NCBI RefSeq assembly: GCF_001431705.1 | Contig: NZ_LJWX01000002.1 | Location: forward strand, 835,352 to 899,351 | Direction: 5' to 3' | Source: Ferrovum sp. JA12 | Lineage (GTDB): Bacteria > Pseudomonadota > Gammaproteobacteria > Burkholderiales > Ferrovaceae | Length of the DNA stretch: 64,000 nucleotides | Part shown: in pieces, positions 31,874-43,783 of the stretch | Layout of the letters: every line of letters begins with the position of its first letter | Position numbering within the stretch: position 1 is the stretch's first letter | Made by a program: the position numbers and the translations under genes | Notes under the pieces: model-generated | What the model was told of the DNA's origin: nothing | Databases searched by the model: none | What the model saw: only the letters and a program-made list of their open reading frames with translations

Positions 31874-32299
31874 TTAGCGAGTGTAAACGTTCAAAGCTGG
31901 GAAAAAATAAGCAATTTCAACCGCTGCCGTCTCAGGGGCGTCAGAACCATGTACAGCGTTTGCATCAATACTGTCAGCAAAGTCGGCACGAATTGTTCCA
32001 GTAGCGGCTTTTTTAGGATCTGTGGCGCCCATTAAATCACGGTTTTTTAAAATCGCCCCTTCCCCCTCAAGTACCTGAATCATCACTGGTCCGGAAATCA
32101 TAAAAGAGACTAAATCTTTAAAAAATGGACGTTCTTGATGAACCGCATAGAATCCCTCAGCCTCTGCTTGAGACAAGTGGGTCATACGGGCTGCAACAAT
32201 TTTAAGTCCAGCTTGTTCAAAACGAGTGTAAATTTGCCCAATCACATTTTTCTCAACTGCATCGGGTTTAATAATCGATAGGGTACGCTCAATAGCCAT
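31874..32299 (-). CDS. ndk: Nucleoside diphosphate kinase
   Basis: 141 residues. Balances NTP and dNTP pools by phosphate transfer through an active-site histidine, visible in [10 protein letters not shown]. The [12 protein letters not shown] start and the ANLSQ-like [14 protein letters not shown] helix are typical. rlmN follows 10 bases downstream on the same strand. Confidence 0.98.
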   Translation of the reverse strand: MAIERTLSIIKPDAVEKNVIGQIYTRFEQAGLKIVAARMTHLSQAEAEGFYAVHQERPFFKDLVSFMISGPVMIQVLEGEGAILKNRDLMGATDPKKAATGTIRADFADSIDANAVHGSDAPETAAVEIAYFFPALNVYTR

Positions 32300-32329
32300 G
32301 ACAACACTCCAAAATTAAAGTAAAAAACA

Positions 32330-33709
32330 CTAGATTTTAACATGCGAGCCCCCTCCCTGACCATGACTTATATTAAAACGCCATGCCAACTCAACACCCC
32401 ACTCATCTGGAGATGCTTGGTGCTCTACACTAACCCCTATACCTGGAATAGCAACTATTCCTTGTTGGTTCATAATGAATGGCCAATAATCCCTGGCCCA
32501 CAAAGGGATATCAAGCTCCTGAAAAATTTTTTTTATGGCTTTATGAGGACGATGAGGGTGAATTTTAATGGATTCTCCCCCACGTCGCCTTGATACTACC
32601 ACTCCATGATTTAAGGACTCTACGTTGATTCCAGCGCCAAAAACTGGACTGCTAGTCAAGATTCCGACCCCTGGAATATCAATCTCTTCCATTGGCCATT
32701 GACGCAGTTCAAATGAAACCCAAGCTTCAAGGTTGGCAATCACATACCAATATCCTCTGTCACTCACTAGGGAAATATTAGCAAAACTCAGACGAGGATG
32801 TTTGTCAGGTTGTGCGAGTAGTACCTGTTGCCACCAATTAAGCCATTGACTCTGTTGAGGCACAGGTAAACCTTGCTTAGCCAACCAGTAACGAATTAAG
32901 TTTGCTGCCCGCTCTTCACCCAGAGAGATCACTTTTTCCGCCACCAAACTATTTTCATGGGCGCAAAAAAGTACATCAATTTGTGCTAAATCATTTAATA
33001 GTTTTTGGGCTTTTACAAAATGTGAGCGAGTACGTTCAGCAACGTCAAGCCAATGAGGAAACTTCTGCTCAATAACAGGTGTTAAAATTTGACGAATATA
33101 ATTACGCTGGTAATAAACGTTTTGGTTTGACGGATCTTCAATCCACTTTAACTGATAACGATTCGCTAACTCAAGAATTTCAGCGCGTGATACCTGTAAA
33201 AAAGGTCTTAGTAATTGCACCGCTGACCCCGCAAGCAAGCGCTGCTCTGGCATGGCTGAAAGGCCAGGTAAACCAGCACCTCTAAAGAATTGTGTTAACA
33301 GTGTTTCGGCTTGATCGTTAGCATGATGAGCTAAAAGTAAAAAGTCTGTTGGAGTATTTTTAAAAATATTATAGCGCGCTGTACGTGCTGCATTCTCAAG
33401 GCCCAACCCTGCATTTAAATCACACTCCACTCTTTCAATAGAGAGCGGAATACTCCAGTCTTGACATATGGAAGTCACAAACTCTTCCATAGATTTGTTG
33501 ATGGGTTGCAATTGATGGTTAATGTGTAAGGCATGCAAAGAGAGGGGTAAAAGATCGGCAAGTTTCCAGCAGACATATAACAACACTACAGAATCTAATC
33601 CACCGCTTACTGCCACGGTAATATGAAACTGTTGATCAGATATATATTTTTTTAAAATCTGACCAACTGTATCAATTAAATTAACTGCGGGTTTCCTTGA
33701 ACTTGCCAT
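32330..33709 (-). CDS. tilS: tRNA(Ile)-lysidine synthetase
   Basis: 459 residues. Modifies C34 of the AUA-reading tRNA-Ile to lysidine. The N-type ATP pyrophosphatase loop ([13 protein letters not shown]), the [18 protein letters not shown] motif and the C-terminal TilS domain ([19 protein letters not shown]) are present. The chosen start overlaps the end of accA by 29 bases; a later start is possible but would cut into conserved sequence. Confidence 0.96.
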   Translation of the reverse strand: MASSRKPAVNLIDTVGQILKKYISDQQFHITVAVSGGLDSVVLLYVCWKLADLLPLSLHALHINHQLQPINKSMEEFVTSICQDWSIPLSIERVECDLNAGLGLENAARTARYNIFKNTPTDFLLLAHHANDQAETLLTQFFRGAGLPGLSAMPEQRLLAGSAVQLLRPFLQVSRAEILELANRYQLKWIEDPSNQNVYYQRNYIRQILTPVIEQKFPHWLDVAERTRSHFVKAQKLLNDLAQIDVLFCAHENSLVAEKVISLGEERAANLIRYWLAKQGLPVPQQSQWLNWWQQVLLAQPDKHPRLSFANISLVSDRGYWYVIANLEAWVSFELRQWPMEEIDIPGVGILTSSPVFGAGINVESLNHGVVVSRRRGGESIKIHPHRPHKAIKKIFQELDIPLWARDYWPFIMNQQGIVAIPGIGVSVEHQASPDEWGVELAWRFNISHGQGGGSHVKI

Positions 33710-34646
33710 AACTCATTAGTCTTTCATAACGACGGGCAAGAAGCTCTTCAACTGACAGATCAATAACAGATTTTAATGCTTCTTGTAACGCGCGTCGAAG
33801 AGTTTGTGCCATAACCGGAATATCCCGATGAGCGCCCCCTAGGGGTTCACTAACAATTTTATCAATCAACCCTAAACTTTTAAGACGAGGTGCAGTAATA
33901 TTTAAGGCTTCGGCCGCATCACTGGTTTTGTCACCTGTTTTCCATAAAATAGCAGCGCAACCCTCTGGCGATATCACAGAATATACCGAGTATTGCAACA
34001 TGAGTGTCGTATCTCCTACAGCAATAGCCAGAGCACCGCCTGACCCTCCCTCACCAATAATAGTAGAGATAATAGGGGTTCTTAAGGCAGCCATCTCGTA
34101 TAAATTTCTACCAATAGCCTCAGACTGACCTCTTTCTTCTGCTCCAATTCCAGGATAAGCACCTGGCGTATCGATAAAGGTCATAATCGGCATGTTAAAC
34201 TTCTCAGCCAATCGCATTAATCGTAATGCTTTACGATACCCCTCGGGACGGGCTTGCCCAAAATTCCGATAAATTCTATCTTTGGTGTCACGTCCCTTTT
34301 GGTGACCAATAATCATAACTGGTTTTTCTTGGAATCGAGCAATCCCCCCTACAATAGCAGGATCATCAGCGAAACTTCTATCACCGTGTAACTCTTCAAA
34401 ATCTGTGAAAATATGTTCAATGTAGTCAAGTGTGTAGGGACGCTGACTGTGTCGTGCCACTTGGGCTATCTGCCAAGCACTTAAGTTAGCATAGATTTCT
34501 TTAGTCAGTGTTTGACTCTTTTTTTGTAGACGCTCAATCTCTTGAGAAATATCAACAGCAGAGTCTTCTTGAACAAAACGAAGATCTTCAATCTTGGCTT
34601 CTAATTCACCGATGGGTTGCTCGAATTCTAAAAAAACAGTTTTCAT
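33681..34646 (-). CDS. accA: Acetyl-CoA carboxylase carboxyltransferase subunit alpha
   Basis: 321 residues. Half of the carboxyltransferase that makes malonyl-CoA for fatty acid synthesis; AccD must be encoded elsewhere. The N-terminal coiled region and the crotonase-fold core ([50 protein letters not shown]) are intact. It heads the long directon toward purA, so its promoter should lie in the 97 bases shared with the divergent adenosyltransferase gene. Confidence 0.98.
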   Translation of the reverse strand: MKTVFLEFEQPIGELEAKIEDLRFVQEDSAVDISQEIERLQKKSQTLTKEIYANLSAWQIAQVARHSQRPYTLDYIEHIFTDFEELHGDRSFADDPAIVGGIARFQEKPVMIIGHQKGRDTKDRIYRNFGQARPEGYRKALRLMRLAEKFNMPIMTFIDTPGAYPGIGAEERGQSEAIGRNLYEMAALRTPIISTIIGEGGSGGALAIAVGDTTLMLQYSVYSVISPEGCAAILWKTGDKTSDAAEALNITAPRLKSLGLIDKIVSEPLGGAHRDIPVMAQTLRRALQEALKSVIDLSVEELLARRYERLMSYGKFKETRS

Positions 34647-34743
34647 ACAGTAATAAGCTTAATTATGGCAAGATTAGCGAACAAAACATTATTATAACGG
34701 TCTGTGACTAACAAGGCTAATAAACATTTCAAGAGACACCATC

Positions 34744-35304
34744 ATGGGTAACAGACTCACTCGCTTATACACTAAAACTGGAGACGCAGGGACAACGGGG
34801 CTTGGTGATGGAAGCCGGGTTGATAAAGACCATTTTCGTGTTGAAGTCATGGGGGATATTGATGAATTAAATAGTATTTTAGGTATCCTATTGTCCTATC
34901 CCATTGACCAGAATATTCAAAACGAATTAACTCAAATACAGCATGACTTATTCGACCTTGGTGCCGAAATGTGTATTCCAGGTCACTTGGTCATTACAGA
35001 AAAGCGTGTTGCAGAGCTTGAAGAGCGTCTTGATTCCTATAATGCCAATCTGAGTGCACTAAAAGAATTTATTCTACCGGGAGGAAACCAAGCGGCGGCT
35101 ATCTGTCACCATGCCAGAACCGTATGCAGACGAGCCGAGCGTCGTATAGTCTCTTTAAGTCATCACGAAATGATTTCTGCTTACGCTATGCAATACATTA
35201 ATCGTCTATCCGATTATTTATTTGTCATAGCCAGGGAAATTAACCGGCTGTCAAATACGCCAGACGTACTCTGGCGTAGCCTTAAAACTAAAGATAAGCC
35301 ATAA
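34744..35304 (+). CDS. Cob(I)alamin adenosyltransferase, PduO type
   Basis: 186 residues. Adds the adenosyl group of ATP to reduced cobalamin to make coenzyme B12. The PduO N-terminal signature is clear: RLYTKTGDAGTTGLGDGSRV, VMGDIDELNSILG and RTVCRRAERR. The organism therefore probably uses adenosylcobalamin, although no B12-dependent enzyme is in view. The gene stands alone on the plus strand and overlaps the 3' end of the convergent DUF4337 gene by 17 bases. Confidence 0.95.
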   Translation: MGNRLTRLYTKTGDAGTTGLGDGSRVDKDHFRVEVMGDIDELNSILGILLSYPIDQNIQNELTQIQHDLFDLGAEMCIPGHLVITEKRVAELEERLDSYNANLSALKEFILPGGNQAAAICHHARTVCRRAERRIVSLSHHEMISAYAMQYINRLSDYLFVIAREINRLSNTPDVLWRSLKTKDKP

Positions 35305-35851
35305 AGGCTAAGGTAATTCCTATGACAGCACCTATACCTGTAGGTATAAGTAGCCATTTACGATTAGTAAGAACTGTTACAGAAGCTAAGGCAATAGCAA
35401 TTTGTAAAAAAGTCATAGCTCTTGCTAAGTAATGGTGAGGGTGAAAAGCCTTTTCTGCTAATTTATTTTCTTCCTCAGATCTTGACTCAAAGGACTCAGC
35501 TTTTTCTTTGATTAGTGCTTTTTCTTTTTCATAACGAATTGCTTCATTTTGATATTTGATTTTACTGGCTCCAGAAGCAAAATCTTGTGCAATAGAGACT
35601 AAATTCCCCTTCATACTCTTAGCCTGATAATAACTCCACTGATCGCTAGCATGTGCTTTTAACAGTACAGCTTCATTTTTATGAAAAAGTGCTTCATTTT
35701 GCGCAGTGCTACCAAGATAACTGACTACTGCCCCAACGGAGGCCAGAATCGCCGTGAATACAGCAACCTGTTGCGCTAAGGGAATGCCGTGACCAGCTTG
35801 GTGCTCTAATTCATGTTCATGAGAACCGTGAACGTGAAACTCATCTTCCAT
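35288..35851 (-). CDS. DUF4337 family membrane protein
   Basis: 187 residues with a His/Glu-rich start, one hydrophobic helix near 25-45 (QVAVFTAILASVGAVVSYLG), a long charged helical region and two membrane helices at the C-terminus (about 142-160 and 166-186). This pattern matches DUF4337, which has no established function. It follows aroG by 21 bases in the same direction. Confidence 0.75.
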   Translation of the reverse strand: MEDEFHVHGSHEHELEHQAGHGIPLAQQVAVFTAILASVGAVVSYLGSTAQNEALFHKNEAVLLKAHASDQWSYYQAKSMKGNLVSIAQDFASGASKIKYQNEAIRYEKEKALIKEKAESFESRSEEENKLAEKAFHPHHYLARAMTFLQIAIALASVTVLTNRKWLLIPTGIGAVIGITLAFMAYL

Positions 35852-35872
35852 TTAGTACTCTCCCTGATACTT

Positions 35873-36946
35873 TTATCTATTATTTTGACGACGTAGACGG
35901 ATACTTAAGGCCAGGTGATCTAATATTGTTTCCGTGTCAGCAAATGACACACATGCATCGGTTATACTTTGCCCATATGTCAAAGATTTCCCCGATTCAA
36001 GATCTTGTCTACCCCCAACAATGTGACTCTCAATCATTACCCCCATTATGCGCTTTTCACCTTGTATGATTTGATTCGCCACATTCTCAGACACTATTAA
36101 TTGTTTTTGCGGATCTTTTTGACTATTAGCATGGCTAAAATCGATCATCACTTTTGCAGATAAGCCAGCTTTTACAAGCTCTGCATTGGCCATCTCAATA
36201 CTTTCAGCATCATAGTTAGTAGATTTCCCGCCACGGAGAATAACATGACAATCTTCATTACCATTGGTGGCGACAATGGCAGAGTGTCCAGCTTTTGTTA
36301 CTGACAAAAAGTGGTGGGGTTGCTGAGCGGCACGAATAGCATCAATAGCAATTTTTAGGTTGCCGTCTGTTCCATTTTTAAAACCCACTGGACACGACAA
36401 TCCTGAAGCCAACTCTCGATGAACCTGACTTTCAGTGGTGCGCGCACCGATAGCCCCCCAACTGATTAAATCCGCAAAATACTGGGGTGTAATCAAATCT
36501 AAAAATTCCGTTCCCGCCGGCATACCCATTTCGTTTATTTCAAGCAATAATCCGCGTGCAAGCTTTAAGCCTTCATTGATTTGAAACGTACCATCTAAAT
36601 ATGGATCGTTAATTAGCCCTTTCCAACCCACAGTGGTTCTGGGTTTCTCAAAATACACACGCATGACAATTAATAACTCGCTGGCATACTTCTCTTTTAA
36701 AGGCTTTAACATCGACGCATATTCCATGGCAGCTACTGGATCATGAATGGAACATGGACCTACAATCACTAGTAAGCGATCGTCATCGTTTTGTAAAATA
36801 TGATGAATTTGTTGGCGTGTTGAAGAAACTACGGTAGATGCGTTCTCAGAAATTGGGAATTCACGTAACAAATGTGCTGGAGGTGAAAGCTCTTTAATTT
36901 CACGAATTCTCAAGTCATCAGTCTTAAAAAGGTGATCAGTATTCAT
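35873..36946 (-). CDS. aroG: DAHP synthase (3-deoxy-7-phosphoheptulonate synthase)
   Basis: 357 residues. First step of the shikimate pathway, joining PEP and erythrose 4-phosphate. It belongs to the short class I type of AroF/AroG/AroH: VGPCSIHDP, MRVYFEKPRTTVGWKG, GARTTESQVHRELASG, IDFSHANSQKD. Which aromatic amino acid inhibits it cannot be read safely; the symbol refers to the family. It lies 53 bases after tldD. Confidence 0.95.
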   Translation of the reverse strand: MNTDHLFKTDDLRIREIKELSPPAHLLREFPISENASTVVSSTRQQIHHILQNDDDRLLVIVGPCSIHDPVAAMEYASMLKPLKEKYASELLIVMRVYFEKPRTTVGWKGLINDPYLDGTFQINEGLKLARGLLLEINEMGMPAGTEFLDLITPQYFADLISWGAIGARTTESQVHRELASGLSCPVGFKNGTDGNLKIAIDAIRAAQQPHHFLSVTKAGHSAIVATNGNEDCHVILRGGKSTNYDAESIEMANAELVKAGLSAKVMIDFSHANSQKDPQKQLIVSENVANQIIQGEKRIMGVMIESHIVGGRQDLESGKSLTYGQSITDACVSFADTETILDHLALSIRLRRQNNR

Positions 36947-36999
36947 TTGGTTCTATAAACCTATATTAAAATTTTAAATTAAAGCAATATTCTAGCAGA

Positions 37000-38439
37000 C
37001 TAAATTGTCCCACCCACCGTCAAACCATCTATCCTTAAAGTAGGTTGGCCGACTCCCACAGGAACACTTTGCCCCTCCTTGCCACACACTCCCACACCAG
37101 GGTCAAGGGTCATATCATTACCAATCATAGAAACCTTAGTTAATACATCCGGGCCGTTACCAATGAGTGTTGCCCCTTTAACCGGATAAGTTAATTTTCC
37201 ATTCTCTATCATCCAAGCTTCCGCTGCAGAAAACACGAATTTCCCGCTGGTAATATCAACCTGCCCCCCGCCAAAATTAACCGCATAAATGCCTTTTTCA
37301 ACGGAAGCTATGATGTCCTGAGCTGGCGTATTACCATTTAACATATAAGTATTGGTCATACGCGGCATGGGTAAATGTGCAAAGGACTCGCGTCGCGCAT
37401 TACCAGTTACTGGCATATCCATTAATCGTGCGTTAAGGCTATCCTGTAAATAGCCTTTCAAAATCCCATTTTCAATCAGCACCGTTGCTTGGGTCGGATT
37501 ACCCTCATCATCGCAATTGAGCGAACCGCGACGATTAGCGATGGTTCCATCATCTAATACTGTTACACCAGGAGAGGCTACCCGCTGACCAATTCGTCCT
37601 GAAAAAGCAGAGGAACCCTTACGATTAAAGTCTCCCTCCAGCCCGTGACCAATTGCCTCATGCAATAAAATCCCAGGCCAGCCTGGTCCTAATACGACGG
37701 GCATTAAACCTGCAGGAGCTGGCTTTGCGTCTAAATTGGTCAAAGCTTGATGCACCGCTTTTTTAGCATAGTCTTCCAGAATTTCGTCGGTAAAATACTC
37801 ATAGCCAAAACGACCACCTCCTCCACCTGAACCCTGTTCACGTAGTCCATTTTGTTCTGCAATAACTTGAAGAGAAAGACGAACTAGAGGCCTAATATCC
37901 GTTGCCATATGTCCGTCACTGCGAGCCACTAAAACCACCTCATATTGAGCGGCCAGTGAGGCCATGACTTGCGTTATTCGCGGATCTAATGATTTGGCAA
38001 TTTTTTCAATTTTCTCTAACAAAAGGACTTTTTTGTCATCGGCTAGAGTTAATAAAGGATCAAAACTTGGGTATAACTGCCTCGATAAAGAACTGTAGGT
38101 CAGTTTTGAGACACTGCTGTCACGACCACTGTGAGCGATTGAGCGCGTAGCCTTAGCAATCTCTTGCAGACTAGATAATTGAATGTCATCAGAGTAGGCA
38201 AAAGCAGTTCTCTCACCGCTCACCGCTCTCACGCCAACACCTTGTTCAATATGAAAAGACCCTGATTTCACCTGACCTTCTTCTAAACTCCAACCTTCAG
38301 CTCTACTGTACTGAAAATACAAATCTGCGTAATCTACTTGATGAGTCAATATTGAACCCAGAACTTGCTCCAGCTGGCCAATACCTAGACCATAAGGTTC
38401 GAGAAGTATAGATTGTGCGCTTTTAAAAGTTGCATTCAT
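37000..38439 (-). CDS. tldD: Metalloprotease TldD
   Basis: About 479 residues. Larger subunit of the TldD/TldE (PmbA) zinc protease, which degrades unfolded peptides and matures some peptide natural products. The zinc motif HEAIGH followed by [10 protein letters not shown] is intact. ATG codons lie at 38445 and 38439; AAGGA is 8 bases from the second, so I chose it. The partner pmbA is not in the window. The order yhdP-nitrilase-tldD is widely conserved. Confidence 0.96.
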   Translation of the reverse strand: MNATFKSAQSILLEPYGLGIGQLEQVLGSILTHQVDYADLYFQYSRAEGWSLEEGQVKSGSFHIEQGVGVRAVSGERTAFAYSDDIQLSSLQEIAKATRSIAHSGRDSSVSKLTYSSLSRQLYPSFDPLLTLADDKKVLLLEKIEKIAKSLDPRITQVMASLAAQYEVVLVARSDGHMATDIRPLVRLSLQVIAEQNGLREQGSGGGGGRFGYEYFTDEILEDYAKKAVHQALTNLDAKPAPAGLMPVVLGPGWPGILLHEAIGHGLEGDFNRKGSSAFSGRIGQRVASPGVTVLDDGTIANRRGSLNCDDEGNPTQATVLIENGILKGYLQDSLNARLMDMPVTGNARRESFAHLPMPRMTNTYMLNGNTPAQDIIASVEKGIYAVNFGGGQVDITSGKFVFSAAEAWMIENGKLTYPVKGATLIGNGPDVLTKVSMIGNDMTLDPGVGVCGKEGQSVPVGVGQPTLRIDGLTVGGTI

Positions 38440-38450
38440 GACCATAATCC

Positions 38451-39341
38451 TTATTTCTTTACTGTTTGTGCTTGTATACTGAGCGTCCGATGTTGGAGTG
38501 CAGGCAAACTTGTTCTCAATTCATTAATGTGAATAGGGTTAACTCCAGCAATAACCACACCAGAGCCCCTTTGAAGACGATCTAATACTACCCCCCAAGG
38601 ATCTACGATCATACTTGAACCATGTGTTTCTCGGCCATTCATATGATACCCCCCTTGCGCTGGAGCGATAACATAACTCAGATTTTCAATAGCTCTTGCT
38701 CTGATTAGGGTCTCCCAGTGAGCTTTACCAGTGGTTTCAGTAAAAGCAGAGGGAACAAAAATTAAATCACAATCACCCATGGCTCTATAGAGTTCAGGAA
38801 AACGCAAATCATAGCAAATGGATAAACCTATTTTTCCAAAGGGACTATCTAGAGTTACCACCTGATGACCAGGCTCGATAGTTTTAGATTCATCGTATTT
38901 CTCTGCGCCACGCTGAAAATCAAATAAATGAATCTTATCGTAACGGGCCACACATTGTCCCTTGTGATCATAAACAAGGCAACTATTACGAATTTTATTA
39001 CCTTGGTCACTTTTTAAAGGAATGGATCCACCAATAATCCAAACTCCAAGGCGTTTTGCTGAACGTGATAAGAAATCTTGAATAGGACCGGCGCCAAATG
39101 ACTCCGCTACTTTCACTTTATCCATCTCTTTCATGCCCATAATGGCAAAATATTCAGGTAACCCAATAATGGCTGCACCTTGGTTAGCCGCCATTTTCAT
39201 TAAACGACCCGCCTCTAGTAAATTGGCATCAACGTGCGGGCCAGAGGCCATTTGAATGGCAGCAGCCCGAAAGTTACCAGGCAATAATTTCGCTTTACCA
39301 AATCCAGAATCCTTCTGCTTAGTTATTACTTTAGTCATCAT
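38451..39341 (-). CDS. Nitrilase-superfamily amidohydrolase (Nit type)
   Basis: 296 residues. Carbon-nitrogen hydrolase with the Glu-Lys-Cys triad visible in [18 protein letters not shown] and [13 protein letters not shown]. The family branch next to yhdP and tldD resembles NitB/YbeM-type enzymes; some relatives remove deaminated glutathione as metabolite repair, but I cannot assign the substrate with certainty. Spacing to yhdP and tldD is 5 and 11 bases, so it is one operon. Confidence 0.9.
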   Translation of the reverse strand: MMTKVITKQKDSGFGKAKLLPGNFRAAAIQMASGPHVDANLLEAGRLMKMAANQGAAIIGLPEYFAIMGMKEMDKVKVAESFGAGPIQDFLSRSAKRLGVWIIGGSIPLKSDQGNKIRNSCLVYDHKGQCVARYDKIHLFDFQRGAEKYDESKTIEPGHQVVTLDSPFGKIGLSICYDLRFPELYRAMGDCDLIFVPSAFTETTGKAHWETLIRARAIENLSYVIAPAQGGYHMNGRETHGSSMIVDPWGVVLDRLQRGSGVVIAGVNPIHINELRTSLPALQHRTLSIQAQTVKK

Positions 39342-39346
39342 TTCTC

Positions 39347-42300
39347 TTAATTAACCGCCTTTTCCGTTGCATCAAAATTTGTGTCCACAGTATCCACTTG
39401 AGGGTTATCCCAGCTACCATAGATACGGTACTCATAAGACAATACCTTGTCTAATGGGTTACGTAAAATTTTCTGCACTAGATAGGCCGCTGCCCCCACA
39501 ACAGGCCCACCAATGAGCGCTCCAGCTAGAGATACATCACCTCCCACTGCCGGATCAACTTTCACTTTCAAATCAGAGGTTTCCTGCGTGAAATCAATCA
39601 AACCTTTCAACTTAACACGCGCCGCAGGACCTGACATGACAAAATCAGGGGTATTTAGCACCCCTTCTTTAATAATAAATTCACCTTTAACTGTATCAAA
39701 AGCAAAACCCTGAGAAAAAATATCATGAAAATCAAGGGTTATTCTTCTAGGTAAACTTTGTAGACTAAATAAACCAATAATTCGTCCAGCACCACCAGGA
39801 TCTACTTTTGAAAACTGTCCATCATGTAAATCTACATTCATCGTACCCGATGCATAATCAAAATCATAATCCTTGGGTCCACCTGACCATGATAAATTCG
39901 CATTAATGATTCCATCTCCACGAGCCATCAGGTTGTTATAGCCCATCGCTTTTAATAAATTACCGTAATTTTTTGCATCAATGGCTAACTTAATTTCGGT
40001 TTTGGTTTGCTCTCCCCCACTACCCAACCATTGACCAGTCCCTTGTATTTCTCCACCCTCAGTATTGGCAAAGAAACGGCTTATATGCCAAGCGTTTTCT
40101 TGCCTTTGTGCAGCAAACTCAACATGAGATAACTTCTTTTTTCCAAACTGACAATGCTCAGCAATAAGGTCAATGTCAGGCATTTCCTTTAAATCATCAA
40201 GGTTAGCCAGGTTAGATGGAAGAACTTTCTTAGTGGTTTTAGGCCCAGGGCTATTATCTTTTTCCTGTTGTGAAATAGTGTCTGGAATAACTAACTGAGA
40301 AAAATTAGCTTTAATAAATCCTTGGTTTTCTTTATCCCAGTTAATGGATCCATTGACTTGCACTCCTTGAATACTCACGGACCATTGATGTTTGAGCCAG
40401 CTTGCTTGTAACCGATGCTTAAGCCAAGTTCTCTTCCGCCAGACAACATTATTAACTGTCACATCAATATTATTAACACTACCGAACATATTATTTGTCG
40501 CAGCGACTTTCTTTTTTTGATTTTCGTTAATGGGGGATTGCCATTGATTTGCATGACTATCCCAAAAACTCGTCAAATCATCAATATTACTATTTTCTAA
40601 TTGTCCCATTACAGAGAAACCAGGCCCTACCTGACCCAAATAAGGTCCTCCTAAATTGACGACTCCGCGCGTTGCGTTGAAGCTTCCATCTGATTGAGAC
40701 TCGTATATAATTTTCGTACCAAACCAAGAATCCACATTTAAACTCATTTGAGTTTTTCCGCTTTCTAAAGGTTCTATGATTAAAGTAACAGGTAACGATT
40801 GAGTGGAAGTTTTTTGATATTCTCCCGGTCCATCAATACTGACTCCTTTCAAGTTACTGGTAAAAACAATTGTGGTAACAGTGTCTCTTTTTTCAAAACG
40901 TCCGTGCCAAGCGAAAGTACCCCGGCACAGTGAATTGATTTTATTTAAACCCAAACGAGACAGCGAAGGAATATCACTGTGCCCAGACATATCAGCAATA
41001 ATCAGGTTAGAGAGAGAACCTTTTACTGTCATAAAAACAGGTTTTTTTAACACCAAAGCAGCTAAAGAAAAGCTTATATCATCATATTTCTTACTCAATA
41101 AGATATGACCATTCCAGTTAACGGAGCTATCAAGGGATGCCCATAGGGGGTTAGGGAATAAAACATTTAAGCTCTTCATGGAGGTATTACCTAACAAAGC
41201 TAAATCTATTAATCCATCAGAACGTGTGGAGAGATGAATGCCGACTGGTTCACCCACTAAAAGCGCCGTGCTGTCTAATAGAATATCAGTCTTATTTTTA
41301 TTAAACTTAAATAGTGCTGTCCAGTTAGACTGGCCCGATACCTTTTTTAACAGTGAGTTACCATACACTCCGTAGAGTTGGCTTGCGTCAGCCACTCCTT
41401 GTGCTTTTAAAACCGTATTCTTGTTACTATCAGTTGAAAATATAAGACTCGCCTCTCCACCCAAAATAGAAGCTGTTAAACGGTCTGAGTCCAAACCTGA
41501 TTCAGTAAAACGCAAATGTCCATTTAACGCATTAACAGGAGGAATACTTTTATTACCATCATCCAATGTTGCATCAATGAACTGAAAATCCCCCCTTAAT
41601 GTGGTATCAACAGAATGTATTAAAGGTATTTGTAACTTTAAAGACAACTCCCCAAGACCAGAACCCACCAGTGAATCTGCGACATGGTTAATGTAACCAC
41701 TCACTGGACTATTCTTAATAAAATTTAGCGCTTCCTTGACTGATGTATGGATACTCCCGTCCACAAATAACACTTCATTACCATGAACGAGGTCGGGAAT
41801 CGAAATCATTACGTTGTTTATCTGATTGTTTAAAATAGTCCCTGCCTTAGCTTTAAACCCCAACGCCGCCTCTTTTATGTAGAAATCTCCAGCTACATGA
41901 TCAATTATCGGCCACTTGTTATTAAAATTTACTTGTGCATCAAATACTGTTGCGTTCACTGTAAACTTTCCAATTTGATCAGTGGCAAATGGAAACTGTT
42001 GTAAATCTCCATCAAGATTAAAATTCACTTCTTTTGTAAAACCCTTAACCAATCCAGTTTTCAGCCAATCTCTGGTATCTTTATTGACCGTTAAGGGCAT
42101 ATAGCGCCAGATAGCGTTTAGATTCGCTCTTTGTAATTTGCCATGTAAGTGAGTCTGTTTAGGAGTAGTTGCATTAAACTCCATGGATCCTGAAAAGTCA
42201 CCGGACAGATCAGCATTAGACACATTAATGTTGTTAATACTTAGAATCACTTGATCAGCATTATGTAACCAATTGATATCAACAGTATATTGATCTATAT

Positions 42301-43666
42301 AATTGGGATAGGGGAATATTTGAGGATAATTTAAGGTTAAAGAGGATCCCTGTCCTTTAACAGCTCCCCCATCATTTCGCAAATCTATATGTCCAGTAAA
42401 ATCATGTATGGCGGGAAACGATTGGTATGGATTAAGGCCAAACCGGTCTAAATCTAAGCTAGCCTGATACTGCTGAGGGACAGTCAAATCTCCTTGCCAT
42501 GAAATATTGATATGATTGACGTCTCCTTGCATGCCCAACTTATACCAAAAATGTCTTTGACTCTCTGTCATAGGAAGCTGATCTATATTATTGTGGATGT
42601 CATTGATGACCAACTCTTTGGCAGTAAAACGATTAAAACTATTATTAATGAGTAGTGTAAGGTTCAATGGGTGCGATATTTTAATAGAACTGTTACCACG
42701 CACTGCCAGTTCTCTAACAGTTAAGTCAAAACCCTTTTCTAACTGATTAAAGCTTAAGTGCCCTTGTAATTGATCTACATCGAAATCATGAAGTGCTTGA
42801 TCAAATCGACCTTTAAGATTGTATAAATCAATATCAGTATCAATACCTATCTGAAAATGTTCACGGAGAGAGAATACTGCATTAAACGAACCATATCCTT
42901 TTTTTAAAGGATGTAGCGATGCAAACCAAGGCGTCAGAGAAGTCAGATTAAAATGATGGGTTGACCATTTTAACTGCCCATGCCAAGCACTAAGGTTACT
43001 GGATTGATTGCCATACAGTGCGCCCTCAATGCTCATCGCCTCGCCAAAATAAGGATCGGGTAAGACTGTTCCTTTAATCCAATGTTGACTTAAAGAGTTT
43101 TTTAATTCGACATGAATCTCTCGAAAAAGATAAGTCGGTTGCGCTGTCATCTTATCTCTAAAAACGAGTTTTTTCACCGTTAGATTGCAATGCCCCTGTT
43201 CGATTAACCAATGTAAAAAGGGATTTTTTTCACTGTTAGATTTAGAAATAGGTAAAGTAGATAAATACCATTGCCCTTGCTTATCTCGATCCACATCCAC
43301 TTCATCAACCACAATTTTCAAACGACTAAAGTCTAAGCGTGCTTTAAATAAATTTAGTAAGGACAACCTGGCTTCAAGGGAGGGAACACTAAGAATGGGT
43401 TGATGTTGCTCATTCAGGACAACTATACCTTTAAGAAGTACCCCTGGTTGAAACGCCCACGGGGCATGCTCAATAGACCCAATAGAAATATCAAGACCCG
43501 TAGTATGTTGAAATAACTCTATTAATTGCGGACGATAGCGATCGGGGTCTCTTAGCGCAAAAGCCTGTAAGGCAAACCAGATCAGCGAGAGGAGCACCAT
43601 CCCCACCAGGCTGAATCGAAGTAACTGTTTTGGCAAAGCGCAGAGATTTTTTTTCAATGCTTTCAT
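39347..43666 (-). CDS. yhdP: YhdP family AsmA-like envelope protein
   Basis: 1439 residues, N-terminal membrane anchor (about 14-38), then a very long periplasmic region of beta-rich repeats and a C-terminal DUF3971/AsmA-2 part (GRIIGLFSLQSLPRRITLDF). YhdP, TamB and YdbH are bridge-like proteins thought to carry phospholipids to the outer membrane. Full length compared with family members (about 1270-1450). It is first in the yhdP-nitrilase-tldD-aroG-DUF4337 run and is divergent from ilvE. Confidence 0.94.
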   Translation of the reverse strand: MKALKKNLCALPKQLLRFSLVGMVLLSLIWFALQAFALRDPDRYRPQLIELFQHTTGLDISIGSIEHAPWAFQPGVLLKGIVVLNEQHQPILSVPSLEARLSLLNLFKARLDFSRLKIVVDEVDVDRDKQGQWYLSTLPISKSNSEKNPFLHWLIEQGHCNLTVKKLVFRDKMTAQPTYLFREIHVELKNSLSQHWIKGTVLPDPYFGEAMSIEGALYGNQSSNLSAWHGQLKWSTHHFNLTSLTPWFASLHPLKKGYGSFNAVFSLREHFQIGIDTDIDLYNLKGRFDQALHDFDVDQLQGHLSFNQLEKGFDLTVRELAVRGNSSIKISHPLNLTLLINNSFNRFTAKELVINDIHNNIDQLPMTESQRHFWYKLGMQGDVNHINISWQGDLTVPQQYQASLDLDRFGLNPYQSFPAIHDFTGHIDLRNDGGAVKGQGSSLTLNYPQIFPYPNYIDQYTVDINWLHNADQVILSINNINVSNADLSGDFSGSMEFNATTPKQTHLHGKLQRANLNAIWRYMPLTVNKDTRDWLKTGLVKGFTKEVNFNLDGDLQQFPFATDQIGKFTVNATVFDAQVNFNNKWPIIDHVAGDFYIKEAALGFKAKAGTILNNQINNVMISIPDLVHGNEVLFVDGSIHTSVKEALNFIKNSPVSGYINHVADSLVGSGLGELSLKLQIPLIHSVDTTLRGDFQFIDATLDDGNKSIPPVNALNGHLRFTESGLDSDRLTASILGGEASLIFSTDSNKNTVLKAQGVADASQLYGVYGNSLLKKVSGQSNWTALFKFNKNKTDILLDSTALLVGEPVGIHLSTRSDGLIDLALLGNTSMKSLNVLFPNPLWASLDSSVNWNGHILLSKKYDDISFSLAALVLKKPVFMTVKGSLSNLIIADMSGHSDIPSLSRLGLNKINSLCRGTFAWHGRFEKRDTVTTIVFTSNLKGVSIDGPGEYQKTSTQSLPVTLIIEPLESGKTQMSLNVDSWFGTKIIYESQSDGSFNATRGVVNLGGPYLGQVGPGFSVMGQLENSNIDDLTSFWDSHANQWQSPINENQKKKVAATNNMFGSVNNIDVTVNNVVWRKRTWLKHRLQASWLKHQWSVSIQGVQVNGSINWDKENQGFIKANFSQLVIPDTISQQEKDNSPGPKTTKKVLPSNLANLDDLKEMPDIDLIAEHCQFGKKKLSHVEFAAQRQENAWHISRFFANTEGGEIQGTGQWLGSGGEQTKTEIKLAIDAKNYGNLLKAMGYNNLMARGDGIINANLSWSGGPKDYDFDYASGTMNVDLHDGQFSKVDPGGAGRIIGLFSLQSLPRRITLDFHDIFSQGFAFDTVKGEFIIKEGVLNTPDFVMSGPAARVKLKGLIDFTQETSDLKVKVDPAVGGDVSLAGALIGGPVVGAAAYLVQKILRNPLDKVLSYEYRIYGSWDNPQVDTVDTNFDATEKAVN

Positions 43667-43783
43667 AAGTTATTAATTATAACGGTTTTATTGTACCTGA
43701 GGCGGGCCAGATATTTAATAAGGTGTGGCTAGGAGAAAGTGGCAAGATCCGTTAAAATGGATATTTTGTATGTGGAGTGCTTT